Shown here one piece after another: positions 27,111 through 36,407 of a stretch of DNA of 64,000 bases. This DNA comes from Deltaproteobacteria bacterium. Its GTDB lineage: Bacteria; Myxococcota; XYA12-FULL-58-9. How positions within the stretch are numbered: position 1 is the stretch's first letter; each line of letters starts with the position of its first letter. The translations under genes were made by a program, and so were the position numbers. The stretch spans positions 1 through 64,000 of the forward strand of contig JACRCV010000027.1 of the NCBI GenBank assembly GCA_016218825.1, written 5' to 3'. The notes under the pieces were generated by a model that worked only from the letters and a program-made list of their open reading frames with translations, did not search any database and had not been told where the DNA came from.

Positions 27111-27965
27111 ATGTCGGCTCTGCCACTTAGGGCGTATGCTCCGTCGGACGACGCGCCGCGGCCGTTCTTGAAGTGGGCCGGCGGCAAGGCCAAGCTGGTC
27201 CCCGAGATCCTCGCCCGCTTCCCGCGGCGCTTCGGCACCTACCACGAGCCGTTCTTGGGCGGCGGCGCGGTGTTCTTCGCTCTCGGGCCGAGGCGCGCCG
27301 TGCTCTCGGATTTGAACGCCGAGCTGATCGCGACCTACAGCGCCATCCGCGACGACGTCGAAGCGGTGATCCGGGCGCTGGCGGTGCACGCGGTGTCCGA
27401 AGAGCACTTCTACTCGGTGCGCGCCGCCTCGGTCGCCGGGCTCGGCAACACCGCGGTCGCCGCCCGGACGATCTTCCTCAATCGCACCTGCTTCAACGGC
27501 CTGTACCGGGTGAACTCGAAGGGCCAGTTCAACGTGCCCTTCGGGCGTTACGCCAACCCGAAGATCTGCAACGCCGACAACCTGCGCGCCGTGTCCCGGG
27601 CGCTCCAGGGCGTCCCGATCCGCCACGAGAGCGTCTTCACCATCACCCCTCGGGTGGCCGCGGGCGACCTGGTCTACTTCGATCCGCCCTACGACCCGGT
27701 GTCGGCGACGTCGTCGTTCACCGCGTACGCCAAGACCGCCTTCGGCAAGGACGAGCAGGTCGCGCTCGCGGCGTTGTGTCGTGAGCTCAGCGAGCGCGGC
27801 GCGCACGTGCTGTTGTCCAACTCCGACACCCCGTTCATCCGCGAGCTCTACCGCGACTGCGAGGTCGACACCGTGCACTGCCGGCGGCCGATCAACGCGC
27901 GCGCCGATCGGCGCGGCCCGGTCACCGAGGTGCTGGTGCGGCTGCCGGCCGGGCCCCGCGGCTGA
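27111..27965 (+). CDS. Dam-family DNA adenine methyltransferase
   Basis: A 284-residue N6-adenine methyltransferase of the D12/Dam class. FLKWAGGKAKL (19-29) is the SAM-binding motif I region, EPFLGGGAVFF follows, and DPPY (191-194) is the catalytic motif. The target-recognition part contains NRTCFNGLYRVN, which in Dam relatives reads GATC. ATG 27111 (MSALPLR) is chosen over an upstream in-frame ATG in a T-rich stretch (27075). It stands alone without a restriction gene, which suggests an orphan methylase for regulation or repair, or one tied to the neighbouring AT-hook gene. Confidence 0.9.
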   Translation: MSALPLRAYAPSDDAPRPFLKWAGGKAKLVPEILARFPRRFGTYHEPFLGGGAVFFALGPRRAVLSDLNAELIATYSAIRDDVEAVIRALAVHAVSEEHFYSVRAASVAGLGNTAVAARTIFLNRTCFNGLYRVNSKGQFNVPFGRYANPKICNADNLRAVSRALQGVPIRHESVFTITPRVAAGDLVYFDPPYDPVSATSSFTAYAKTAFGKDEQVALAALCRELSERGAHVLLSNSDTPFIRELYRDCEVDTVHCRRPINARADRRGPVTEVLVRLPAGPRG

Positions 27966-27974
27966 GCGCCGGAG

Positions 27975-29000
27975 TCAGGAGCGAACCGAGCGGTTCTTCA
28001 TGGCGCCGGCCGACTGGCGGGCGTCGATCAGATCGAGCACCAGCTTCGCGACGTCGTTGCGCTGCTGGTCGACCTCTTTCCAGGCCTCGTGCAGGCGGCG
28101 CTGGTCGGGGCGCTGCCCGGCCAAGAGCGCGGTGATGTTGTTCGCGATCTCCACCTGGGCTTCTTCGTTCTTGAGCAGCGCCTGCAGGCCGATGGTGCCG
28201 GCGCGGATCGCGTTGGTGGTGCCGAGCCCGGTCGCGTAGCTCGACTCGAGCGCGGCGGCCCGCGAGTAGAGGTTGTCGGCCTGCTCGGCGAGGGGCGCGG
28301 CCTCGGTGAGGGCGGCGGCTTCGCGCTCCACCTGCGCCTCGTTCTCGGCCTTCTTGTCGGGATCGTCGCCGAGCGCCTTCAAGCGCTCCTCCTTGTACAT
28401 CGCGAGCGCTTGCGCGTCGGTCTTGCCCGCGGCCTTGGCCCGGTCGTAGCAGCTCTCGGCCAGATCCTTGTCGACGCCGGCGTCGTCGAGGATCTGGTTG
28501 GCCTGGTTCTCGTACTGGCCGGCCTGGCTGCGCAGCGCCGCGGCCTCGTCCAGCTTGCTGGTCTTGGTGTCGGCGGCGGCGTCCGCCATCATGTTCTGCC
28601 GCATCCACGTGGACATCAGCTCGTTGACGGTGTTCATGCTCTGCCCTTCCATCTGCAGCTTCAGATACTGGGCGAGCATGTTCTCGGTGGTGGTGGGGGT
28701 GTCGCCGATGTGCAACAGGTTGGCCGCGAAGGACTCGGCGCCGCGCTGCTCGTTCTCGCCGAGCGTCGGCGACGGCGCCGCCGGGGCGCCCAGCACCGTC
28801 TGCGGATCGAAGGCCCGGTTCTCTTGGCCGCGAACGCGCGTCGTGGTGTCCTGCGGAGCCGTGGCGGTCGTTCCGGTCGTGCGCGCCGTGGTCGCGGTTT
28901 GTCCGACCTCGGTGCGCGTCGACGTGCCGGTGCTCGGCGTCGGGTCGGTGGTCTGCTGTTCTAGGACTCTCGAGGATCCTACATCGCGAACGTTCGACAT
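27975..29000 (-). CDS. Thr-rich N-terminus, helical hypothetical protein
   Basis: A 341-residue protein of unknown family. The first about 60 residues are rich in Thr, Ser and Gln and probably disordered. Residues 85-330 are mostly predicted helix with heptad-like stretches (AAALRSQAGQYENQANQIL, AQVEREAAALTEAAPLAEQA). There is no signal peptide and only one Cys. GAGGAG precedes the ATG. It ends ten bases from the methylase gene end. Upstream, a 209-base gap with an AT-rich patch (about 29126-29139) separates it from the sulfotransferase on the same strand. The architecture resembles secreted or structural helical proteins, but nothing specific can be claimed. Confidence 0.7.
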   Translation of the reverse strand: MSNVRDVGSSRVLEQQTTDPTPSTGTSTRTEVGQTATTARTTGTTATAPQDTTTRVRGQENRAFDPQTVLGAPAAPSPTLGENEQRGAESFAANLLHIGDTPTTTENMLAQYLKLQMEGQSMNTVNELMSTWMRQNMMADAAADTKTSKLDEAAALRSQAGQYENQANQILDDAGVDKDLAESCYDRAKAAGKTDAQALAMYKEERLKALGDDPDKKAENEAQVEREAAALTEAAPLAEQADNLYSRAAALESSYATGLGTTNAIRAGTIGLQALLKNEEAQVEIANNITALLAGQRPDQRRLHEAWKEVDQQRNDVAKLVLDLIDARQSAGAMKNRSVRS

Positions 29001-29209
29001 CGTGGTCTCCTCACCGTAGGGCAGCAGCAGTAAGTAGCTAACCTACACGGATACGCCTCGGCCAGGCTAGCCATGCGCGATGACGCCACCCCGCAACCGC
29101 CAAAGCCGCAACCCCGCGACACAAAACTCTTATTGTTCGTGCAGTTGCGGCAGGAGCCCGGCTGCCGGCTGCCCGGAGCCGGCGACGATGGTCTCCGCCC
29201 GCCGGTCTC

Positions 29210-30211
29210 TCAGGTGCGCAACAGCACGTCGCAGTAGTAGCGCACCTTCTTGACGGCATCGCCGAGCGCGTTCTGGTGGATGTTCTTGCGCAGGTGCAAG
29301 AGCACAGAGCGCTTCAGGCGGTAGGTGTTGACGCTCGCGGTCCTCGTGGTCTTGGCGTTCTTGCCGGCGAGGGCGTCGAACAGGCGCTCTTTGGGGTAGC
29401 CCCAGGCGGAGAGCCACGCCGGGTCGACCTCGTCCAGGATCTGGCGCGCCATGGCCAACGCCTCGGGGCGGGCGAGCAGGTCGTTCGCCCAAGTCTCGAC
29501 CGAGTCGGTGACCGGCCGGTCGTGGCGCTCGACCGCCATCGGGTCGCCGTACGACTTGCTGATGTGCTTCTGCTTGCCGTACTCGACGCAGCCGTCCTCG
29601 AACGGCAGCCCGAGGTGCGTGAGGACGCGCTGCATCTCGGCCTTGGGGTCCTGCACCAGATCTTCGTAGCGCACCCGCACGTGCGGCACCGGCGCCTCGG
29701 CGAGGAAGGCGCCGATGGCCTGCAGGTAGGGCTTGAGGAGCGGGTTGGTCTCGTGCGCCGCGCGGTAGTCGCCGCCGAAGAACGAGTGCGCCTGCGAGTG
29801 CAGGATCGCCATCGGGTGGCGGGTGAGCACGACGTACTTGGCCTCGGGGTAGAGCTTGGTCACGAACGGCAGCACCAGCGCGTAGGCCGGGGTCTTGTCG
29901 AGGAAGTAGGTCTTGCCGGTCTTCGCGAGCACCCGCTCGTAGATGGTGCTGGCGTATGCCCGGCAGGCGTCGAGGTAGTCGGCCTCGCCGTTCGGGAGCT
30001 CGTCGCACAGCTCCCGCATCGCTTGGGCGGCGTTGATGTGGTCGTAGGGCGCCTTGTCGACGGTGTCGAAGTAGCCCAGGTAGTTGAGCGGCGTCAGCAG
30101 GTGCGGCTCCGGGTGGGTGTACACCGCGGAGTGCGAGCCGATCATCCGCTGCAACAGGGTCGAGCCGGAGCGCGGCGCGCAGACGACGAAGATCAGGTTC
30201 TCGTGGATCAT
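29210..30211 (-). CDS. Sulfotransferase family protein
   Basis: A 333-residue PAPS-dependent sulfotransferase. The phosphosulfate loop is CAPRSGSTLLQRMIGSHS (11-28), and the 3'-phosphate motif is VVLTRHPMAILHS with Arg131 and Ser139. Members move sulfate to hydroxyl or amino groups of sugars, peptides or small molecules. The start at 30211 (MIHENLIF) lies 11 bases after the stop of the 1562-residue gene, so the two are translationally close and probably cotranscribed. A longer open frame upstream overlaps that gene and is rejected. The acceptor is unknown; the giant neighbour or something it processes is a candidate. Confidence 0.88.
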   Translation of the reverse strand: MIHENLIFVVCAPRSGSTLLQRMIGSHSAVYTHPEPHLLTPLNYLGYFDTVDKAPYDHINAAQAMRELCDELPNGEADYLDACRAYASTIYERVLAKTGKTYFLDKTPAYALVLPFVTKLYPEAKYVVLTRHPMAILHSQAHSFFGGDYRAAHETNPLLKPYLQAIGAFLAEAPVPHVRVRYEDLVQDPKAEMQRVLTHLGLPFEDGCVEYGKQKHISKSYGDPMAVERHDRPVTDSVETWANDLLARPEALAMARQILDEVDPAWLSAWGYPKERLFDALAGKNAKTTRTASVNTYRLKRSVLLHLRKNIHQNALGDAVKKVRYYCDVLLRT

Positions 30212-30222
30212 GGAGCTACGAC

Positions 30223-33200
30223 TTACGCCAGCCGACTGAGGACGCGCAAGCCGGGGAGGTGGGCGGCGTCGCCGCTGATACCGTCGATGATCGGGGCGAC
30301 CTCGGGGAAGTCCTTGAGGGCCGCCGCCAGCTCGGCGCGGCTCCTGATGACGAGCTCGCGGCGCTCGCCGCGGTCGATGACGCACAGGCTGAAGCTGGTG
30401 TCGCGCTCGGCGAAGGTCAGCTCGTAGAGCCGGTCGAAGCGCGGCCGGCCGTAGGCGTCGTAGATCCGGTATTGGTAGCGGACCCCGGGAAACGGTTGGT
30501 CGACGGGCACCGGGGGGCGTTCCGGGAAGTACTGGTGCAGCTGGCCCTGGCCGCTCTTCCTCGCCAGCTCCGTCTGCCGCTCGGCCTGCGTCGCCTGCTT
30601 CTTCCACTTCCGCACCGCGTCGAGCACGTCGCTGTCGCCGATCTCCTGCTTGATGCGCCACAGGTGGCGCTCGAGCTTGCCGGCGGTCGCGAGCCGGTCG
30701 AGGTTCACCAGGATCTCACCGCCCTTGCGGGAGAAGATCACCTCTTCCGGGAAGTGGTTGCCGCCCTCGGGCTCGGGGGGCGGCGGCACCCGGGCGTCGA
30801 ACTGTGCGCCGCGCAGGAACACGAAGCTCGAGACGTTGCTCTCCAACAGGTCCTCGCGCGCCAGAAGGTCGAACAGCGCCGCGGCCCGCTCTTGCTCCTT
30901 GTCGCTGGCGTCCTCGGGCAGCGTCAGATCGGCGGGCTTGAGCTCGACGTCGGCGAGCTTGGCGAGCAGGCGCCGGCTGATGGAGATCGTGGCGCCGGCC
31001 TGAGTGTCCTTCTGCAGGCTGAGCAGGCCCAGCGCCTCGCCGATGCTCTGGAAGAACGAGCCCTCGCGGATGGTCACCTGCTTGTTGACGAAGCGCGCCG
31101 GGTCGACGTGACTGTCGACGAACGCCAAGAGCTTCTCGAGGCCGCGGGCTTCCGTGGCGTCGAGCTTCTCCTCGCCGATGATGCGCATCCCGGCGCGAAT
31201 CGGGGTGCCGTCGGCGAGCTTGGTCTCCTGCTTGCGGCGCCAGAGGGCCTCCGCGGTGTCGAGGTGGTCGTCGGTCGGCGTCGTCACCGGCGGCAACTCG
31301 GCGTCGAGGCTCGCGAGGTGCAGGTCCCCTTCGAGCGCCCGGAAGTCGTTCTTGGCGTCGGCGCTGAGCTCGTCGACGACGAGCGCGTCACAGGGGAACG
31401 GCGTCCCGGCCCGCGCCGCCTCCTTGGCGTCGTAAAGGAGCTTGGTGACCTTGTCGCCGCTCAAGAATTCGGCGAAGCGGGTGAGCTGCTCGGGGTCCGC
31501 GAGCTCGCCCAAGGCCTTCTTCGAGAAGAAGCTGCCGATGCCGGCGTCCGCGAGCTCGCCTACCCGGGAGACGATGCGGCGGATCTGCTGCTTCTGCGCC
31601 TCGGGCTTGGAGACGTACTGGAAGAGATCGAGGAAGCCGCCGGCGGTGCGCGCCCGCTTGTAGGCGAAGACCTCGCCGCTCTTGCTGTCGACCACGTTGT
31701 CGCCCGGGTTGCGATAGCTCCAGGTCGTCAGGCCGGCGAGGCCGACGCTGCGCCCGTAGTTGTAGTCGCCGAACACGATCGAGCCGTCGGCGATGCTCAG
31801 CTGCAGGTTGGTGCCGACGGTGACGGTCTTCTTGCGGCCGTCTTCCTTCAGGCCCTCCCAACCGACGTGCGCCGCGAGCCCCACCGGCCCGTGCTGGTGC
31901 AGGCCGACGCCGACCTCGACGCCGACCACCAGGCGGTTCTTGGTGCCGATCTTCGCCGAGGCGCGCAGCCGGGTCATCGTCTGGATGACCTGGAAGCCCC
32001 AGGTGCCGAACTCACCGTCGATGGCGAAGAGCGGCCCGAAGTCGAGCTTCTTGAAGTCGTCGAGCGACACCCGGGCGTTGGCGGCGACGTTCAAGTGGCC
32101 GTAGCTCGTGGGCGACACCCAGCCCGGCAGCACCACGGTCTTGTCGACCAGATCGACGTTGATGCCGAGCTCGGCGTAGACGTCGGCGGGGATGCTCTCG
32201 CCGCGCTGCAAGGCCAACAGCGCCGCGTACTGCACTCCCCGCATCAGGCCCTCGCGCGGCAGGCGCACCTTGGCGGGGTCGATGCCGGCGGCGTCGAGCG
32301 CCTCCTTCACCCCGGGGGGCAGCGTCTGGTCCTGGGGGATCTGAATGGTCCCGGTCTTCTGGATCGCGAGCATGCCGGCGTCGCCGCGGAGCCGGTCGGA
32401 CACCGCGCTCGCAGTCACCGCGACGCCGTCGCCGAGGTCCTTGCCGACGCCCACCGAGCCGCGCAGGTCCTTGGTGCTCATCCAACTCTTCGGCTCGACG
32501 GCGGCGACGTCGCCGGTCACGAAGCCGCGGTCGGTGCCGTAGGTGGCGCCGACGCCGAGCGTCTGATCGATGGCGGTGTTGGTGAAGCGCGTTCGGAGCT
32601 CGAGGAGTTGGTCCTCCGAGAGATTGAGCTTCACCCCCGAGGCCAGCTCCAGTTGGTGGTTCTCGAACGTCAGGGTCGACAGGCCGCTCTGCAGCGCCCG
32701 CGGCCCGGTGTCGATGTCCTGCACCGGGGTCGCCGGCAGACCCACGAGGGCGCCGTCCACGAAGAAGCCGCCCTGCTCCGCCGCGAGGGGCTTCTCGTAG
32801 CGGCCGCCGAGCCGAGCTTCGCTGGACCCGCCGACTGAGGCGCCGGCGTTCAGGTTCCGGGCCTGGTGCGTCGTCACGGTGCCGGTGGCCCGAAACTGCA
32901 GGCCGTAGCTGAGCTTGCCGTCACCCACCCGGGCGCTGTCCTTCACCCCGAGGTGGGTGGCGCCGACCACGAGCGAATCGGTGCGGCCGTTGGCGAAGCG
33001 AACGTCGTACTTGCCGACCGAGGACTCGACGACCAGGTGCTCGCTCTCGAAGCCCAACCCGGCGACGGTGTAGGCGACCTGGTGGCCGTCGACGATCTTG
33101 TCGCCGGCCGCGAGGCGGCCTTTGAGAGCGCCGAAGAACTGACCCACGGCTTCGGCGTCGCCGGTCAGCTGCCCGCGGTCGTTCACCACGTCGACCCGGG

Positions 33201-34911
33201 TGCCCGCCGGTAGGGTCTCGCCGTTGAGGAATCGCTCCATCACCTTGCGCGGCGACACGCTGTTGTCCAGCACCTCGCCGAGGGGTGTCTGCACCCGGCC
33301 GCGGATCCGGCCGTTGGCGTCCGTCAGGTAGTACCAGAGGCTCACCTTGCCCTTGTAGGTCTCGTATTGGCGCAAGACCTCTTCCATGCTCCTGCCGGTG
33401 TAGAGGGTGCCGTAGTCGTTGATGACGACGGTGCCGCTGTCGAGCCGAAAGATGTTGATCACGTGGCCGGCGACGGTCGCGGCGCCCGAGTGGATGCCGA
33501 GGCTCTCGAGCACCTGGGCGACCGCGAGGTGAATGTCGGAGCAGATCCCTTCCGGGGTCTTTTGGCCGGTGCGGATCGACTGCCGCAGCGCCGCGAGCAT
33601 CTCGGCGGTCGACGAGTCCACCACGACGCCGTCGTAGAAGGCTCCGTCGTAGTTGTAGTCGCTCATCAGGCTCGCGAGCGTCGTCGCGATGATGACCTTC
33701 TCGAGATCCGAGGCGCGGCCGAACTGGGCCACGAGGTTCGCCTGGATCGCGGCCGGGTCCGAGTGTTGGAGGATGAAGCCCAGCTTGTACTGCGTGGCCG
33801 CGATCTGACAGGCGATCTGCTCCTGGGAAAGGCCGGAGCTCGGGAACAGCTGCTGGTAGCCGGCGGCGAGGGCGTCCAGGCGCAGCCGGGCCTTGGGCTC
33901 GTTGTAGCTCTGATAGGACGTGAGCGCCCAGAGCGGGTTGTGGTCCTGCCGCGACGGCGCGCGGTTCTCGAAGCTGCGCCTGGCATCGAGCCCGCGCGTG
34001 CTCGCCGCGACTCCGGCCGGCGAGGGGTCGAGCCCGCCCGCCGCCAACGCCGGCGTGTTGTGCGGCGCGGCGTCGGGCGTCGGCGGCGCTAGCGTGGCGA
34101 CGTCGGTCTCGGACACGGCGGCCGCCTTGGCTTTCAAGGGGGGCGCGCCTTGCGGCGTCTTCACCTCGGCGCCGGGTCTCTCGAGGCCGGCCACGAGATC
34201 GTCGATGGCGAACATCGGCAGCGACACGCTGCCGAAGCTGCCCCGGGCCGCCTCGACCGAGCCAGGCCGTGGGAGCTTGTCTTGCAGGCCCTTGGGCAGG
34301 CCGGCGAACAGCGCCTGGTAGGCGTTGGTGTCGGCGGTGAGAAACTTCCAAAGCGCGGCGCGGGTCCGCTCGCCCATGCGGCCGTCGACGTTGGAGCGGC
34401 CGGCGTGGGTCGGTGGCAGCAAGCCCTTCGTGACCAGATGGGCCTGCAGGCGCGCCACCATCCCCGAGGCGGCGCGGCTGCCGGACGGGGCGCCGAGCTC
34501 GGGTGCCGCGAGGCCGGCCTGGAGCTGCGCGGCGCTGTTGCTCTCGGCGGCGTAGATTTGGCCGCCTTCGAGCCAGCCCAAGCTCTCGACGGCGCGCAGG
34601 TCCACCGCGCGTTGCCATTGCTCGAGCAGCGCCCGCCGCGCCGGATCCGATTCGATGGCGGCGGCCGCCAGCCGATCGTTCAAGAACGCGCGCAGCTGGC
34701 GTTGATCGGCGAAGGTGAAGCGGTGTGTGGCGCCGGCGCTGTCGGTCAGGCTCGCGAACACCGGGTCGCCCGCGCTGCGACCGAACGACACGTCGACCTG
34801 CACGGCGCGCGCCTTCTGCGGCGCGGCCGGGTCTTTGGCGCTGCCGGCGTCGTCGTCGCGATAGCGGAGGTGCAACGTCGTCGCGTCGTACCGATCAACT
34901 CTATTGGCCAC
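30223..34911 (-). CDS. 1562-residue protein with PG-binding-like module and transglutaminase-like triad
   Basis: A very large protein of unknown function. Residues 150-192 look like a peptidoglycan-binding-1 module (VARLQAHLVTKGLLPP, then VDGRMGERTRAAL). Residues 450-505 carry a plausible transglutaminase-like Cys-His-Asp set: Cys457 in GICSDIHLA, His483 in AGHVINIF, Asp499 in VINDYGT. Residues about 650-1110 are rich in short beta strands with repeated Gly, reminiscent of barrel or fibre strands. The C-terminus (about 1150-1562) is mixed and charged. There is no signal peptide (MANRVDRYDATTLHLRYRD), and hydrophobic helices are absent. It precedes the sulfotransferase by 11 bases and diverges from the AttH-like lipoprotein gene. 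Confidence 0.8.
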   Translation of the reverse strand: MANRVDRYDATTLHLRYRDDDAGSAKDPAAPQKARAVQVDVSFGRSAGDPVFASLTDSAGATHRFTFADQRQLRAFLNDRLAAAAIESDPARRALLEQWQRAVDLRAVESLGWLEGGQIYAAESNSAAQLQAGLAAPELGAPSGSRAASGMVARLQAHLVTKGLLPPTHAGRSNVDGRMGERTRAALWKFLTADTNAYQALFAGLPKGLQDKLPRPGSVEAARGSFGSVSLPMFAIDDLVAGLERPGAEVKTPQGAPPLKAKAAAVSETDVATLAPPTPDAAPHNTPALAAGGLDPSPAGVAASTRGLDARRSFENRAPSRQDHNPLWALTSYQSYNEPKARLRLDALAAGYQQLFPSSGLSQEQIACQIAATQYKLGFILQHSDPAAIQANLVAQFGRASDLEKVIIATTLASLMSDYNYDGAFYDGVVVDSSTAEMLAALRQSIRTGQKTPEGICSDIHLAVAQVLESLGIHSGAATVAGHVINIFRLDSGTVVINDYGTLYTGRSMEEVLRQYETYKGKVSLWYYLTDANGRIRGRVQTPLGEVLDNSVSPRKVMERFLNGETLPAGTRVDVVNDRGQLTGDAEAVGQFFGALKGRLAAGDKIVDGHQVAYTVAGLGFESEHLVVESSVGKYDVRFANGRTDSLVVGATHLGVKDSARVGDGKLSYGLQFRATGTVTTHQARNLNAGASVGGSSEARLGGRYEKPLAAEQGGFFVDGALVGLPATPVQDIDTGPRALQSGLSTLTFENHQLELASGVKLNLSEDQLLELRTRFTNTAIDQTLGVGATYGTDRGFVTGDVAAVEPKSWMSTKDLRGSVGVGKDLGDGVAVTASAVSDRLRGDAGMLAIQKTGTIQIPQDQTLPPGVKEALDAAGIDPAKVRLPREGLMRGVQYAALLALQRGESIPADVYAELGINVDLVDKTVVLPGWVSPTSYGHLNVAANARVSLDDFKKLDFGPLFAIDGEFGTWGFQVIQTMTRLRASAKIGTKNRLVVGVEVGVGLHQHGPVGLAAHVGWEGLKEDGRKKTVTVGTNLQLSIADGSIVFGDYNYGRSVGLAGLTTWSYRNPGDNVVDSKSGEVFAYKRARTAGGFLDLFQYVSKPEAQKQQIRRIVSRVGELADAGIGSFFSKKALGELADPEQLTRFAEFLSGDKVTKLLYDAKEAARAGTPFPCDALVVDELSADAKNDFRALEGDLHLASLDAELPPVTTPTDDHLDTAEALWRRKQETKLADGTPIRAGMRIIGEEKLDATEARGLEKLLAFVDSHVDPARFVNKQVTIREGSFFQSIGEALGLLSLQKDTQAGATISISRRLLAKLADVELKPADLTLPEDASDKEQERAAALFDLLAREDLLESNVSSFVFLRGAQFDARVPPPPEPEGGNHFPEEVIFSRKGGEILVNLDRLATAGKLERHLWRIKQEIGDSDVLDAVRKWKKQATQAERQTELARKSGQGQLHQYFPERPPVPVDQPFPGVRYQYRIYDAYGRPRFDRLYELTFAERDTSFSLCVIDRGERRELVIRSRAELAAALKDFPEVAPIIDGISGDAAHLPGLRVLSRLA

Positions 34912-35027
34912 GGCCCATTCTACCGCGCGCCGAGGAAAAGTCGACGGGGTGTGCGTCTGGCATCACCGACCGGGATGTGGTGTAGGTCGGTTGGGGACTG
35001 GGTCTTGTCGCCGAAGCGGAGGTGCAG

Positions 35028-36233
35028 ATGCGACCGAAGATGGCGCTGTTGTTCGTGGTGGGCTTGGGCGCGGCGGGCTCGTGCTCGTCGGAGCCGGTGT
35101 GTGGCAACGACGTCGTCGAGGACGGCGAGCGTTGTGACGGCAACTGCCCGACAGCGTGCGTCGCCGCCGCGGCTTGCATGACCGCGGCGGTGGTCGGCGA
35201 CAGCGCCGGCTGCAGCGCCCACTGTGAGGAGACGCCGCTCGCCACCTGCGTCGACGGCGACGGCTGCTGTCCCGCCGGGTGCGGGGCCACGGGTGACACC
35301 GACTGCGTGGTCTGCAGCGCCGGGCCCCCGGCCGGCGTCCGAGTCAGCCTGCCCGCCGACGACGCCCCCCATTTCTCCGACATCGAGTGGTGGTACTGGA
35401 CCGGCCACTTGCAGACCGAGACCGGCCGGCAGTTCGGTTTCCAGCTGGTGTACTTCTTGGCGCAGTACGGGGGGTTCTGGGCGCACGCGGTGCACCAGGC
35501 GTTGACCGACGTGCAGGCTGGCGCCTTCCATTTCGCAGACGACGCTGGCGCGAATCGGCCGCAGACGGTGAGCACCGGCTACTTGTTGGCGATGCCGCTG
35601 GCTTCGGCGCAGGGCGGCGACGGCTTCGACGTGTTGCACAGCTCGGTGGACGGGCTGGTGCTGGATCTGGAGCTCGGCGCGGTCAAGGCGCCGGTGTACC
35701 AGTACGGCGTCGGCTACGTCGACTACCCGTTCGGCGGCAATACCTACTACTACTCGCGCGAGCGGATGGACGCGACCGGCACGCTGACGATCGGACAGGA
35801 CAAGCTGAAGGTCACCGGCGATGCGTGGTTCGACCACCAATGGGGCCAACTGTCGGACGCGAGGGCGATGGGCTGGGACTGGTTCGCGCTCAGCCTCGAC
35901 GACGACCGGGAGATCATGGTGTTCATCATCCGCTCGACCCCGGTGATGGTCGGGGGCTCGTACACCGACGCCGGCTGCCAGACCCAACCGATCCAGGAGG
36001 GTGACGTGTCGATCACCGCGACCGGCGCGTGGGTGAGCCCGCACACCGGGCGGACCTACCCGTCCGGATGGGACATCCAGGTCCTCGGAATGCAGTTTCA
36101 CGTCGAGCCGCTCCTCGACGATCAAGAGCTCAACGTGAGCGTGCCGCCGCCCGGCGTGGCCTACTGGGAGGGCGCGTGCGCCGTCACCGGCGACGCCACC
36201 GGCAAGGCCTACGTCGAGCTGACCGGCTACTGA
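35028..36233 (+). CDS. AttH/CrtC-like predicted secreted lipoprotein
   Basis: A 401-residue protein. A lipoprotein-type signal ends GAAGSC (Cys19). Residues 24-95 are a Cys-rich segment (CGNDVVEDGERCDGNC and similar) common as a surface module in myxobacteria. Residues 100-400 match the lipocalin-like AttH/CrtC fold, with DIEWWYWTGHLQTETG at the front, AWFDHQWGQL in the middle and GWDWFALSLDD after it. Relatives include carotenoid 1,2-hydratase and predicted secreted hydrolases, so the substrate is probably lipophilic. GGAGG lies five bases before the ATG at 35028. Confidence 0.85.
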   Translation: MRPKMALLFVVGLGAAGSCSSEPVCGNDVVEDGERCDGNCPTACVAAAACMTAAVVGDSAGCSAHCEETPLATCVDGDGCCPAGCGATGDTDCVVCSAGPPAGVRVSLPADDAPHFSDIEWWYWTGHLQTETGRQFGFQLVYFLAQYGGFWAHAVHQALTDVQAGAFHFADDAGANRPQTVSTGYLLAMPLASAQGGDGFDVLHSSVDGLVLDLELGAVKAPVYQYGVGYVDYPFGGNTYYYSRERMDATGTLTIGQDKLKVTGDAWFDHQWGQLSDARAMGWDWFALSLDDDREIMVFIIRSTPVMVGGSYTDAGCQTQPIQEGDVSITATGAWVSPHTGRTYPSGWDIQVLGMQFHVEPLLDDQELNVSVPPPGVAYWEGACAVTGDATGKAYVELTGY

Positions 36234-36407
36234 GGACCCGACGGTCTCGGCGTCGGGCCGTGACCGAGGCCTCGAAGACAGGCCGATCTACGGCTAAGCT
36301 TTGACGCGCAGCTCAGCAATCACGGGTCTTCTTGCGGGCGCGGGCGCGGCCATGATCGGCCGCCCCCTTCTTCGAGAGCTCCGGGCCTCCGACTGAGAGG
36401 TGAAGGT

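Noticed and set aside
36300-36400. A minus-strand frame ending in a Lys/Arg-rich tail just before the Calx-beta gene
   Set aside because: No in-frame start codon or ribosome site was found; the tail may be chance in a GC-rich leader.
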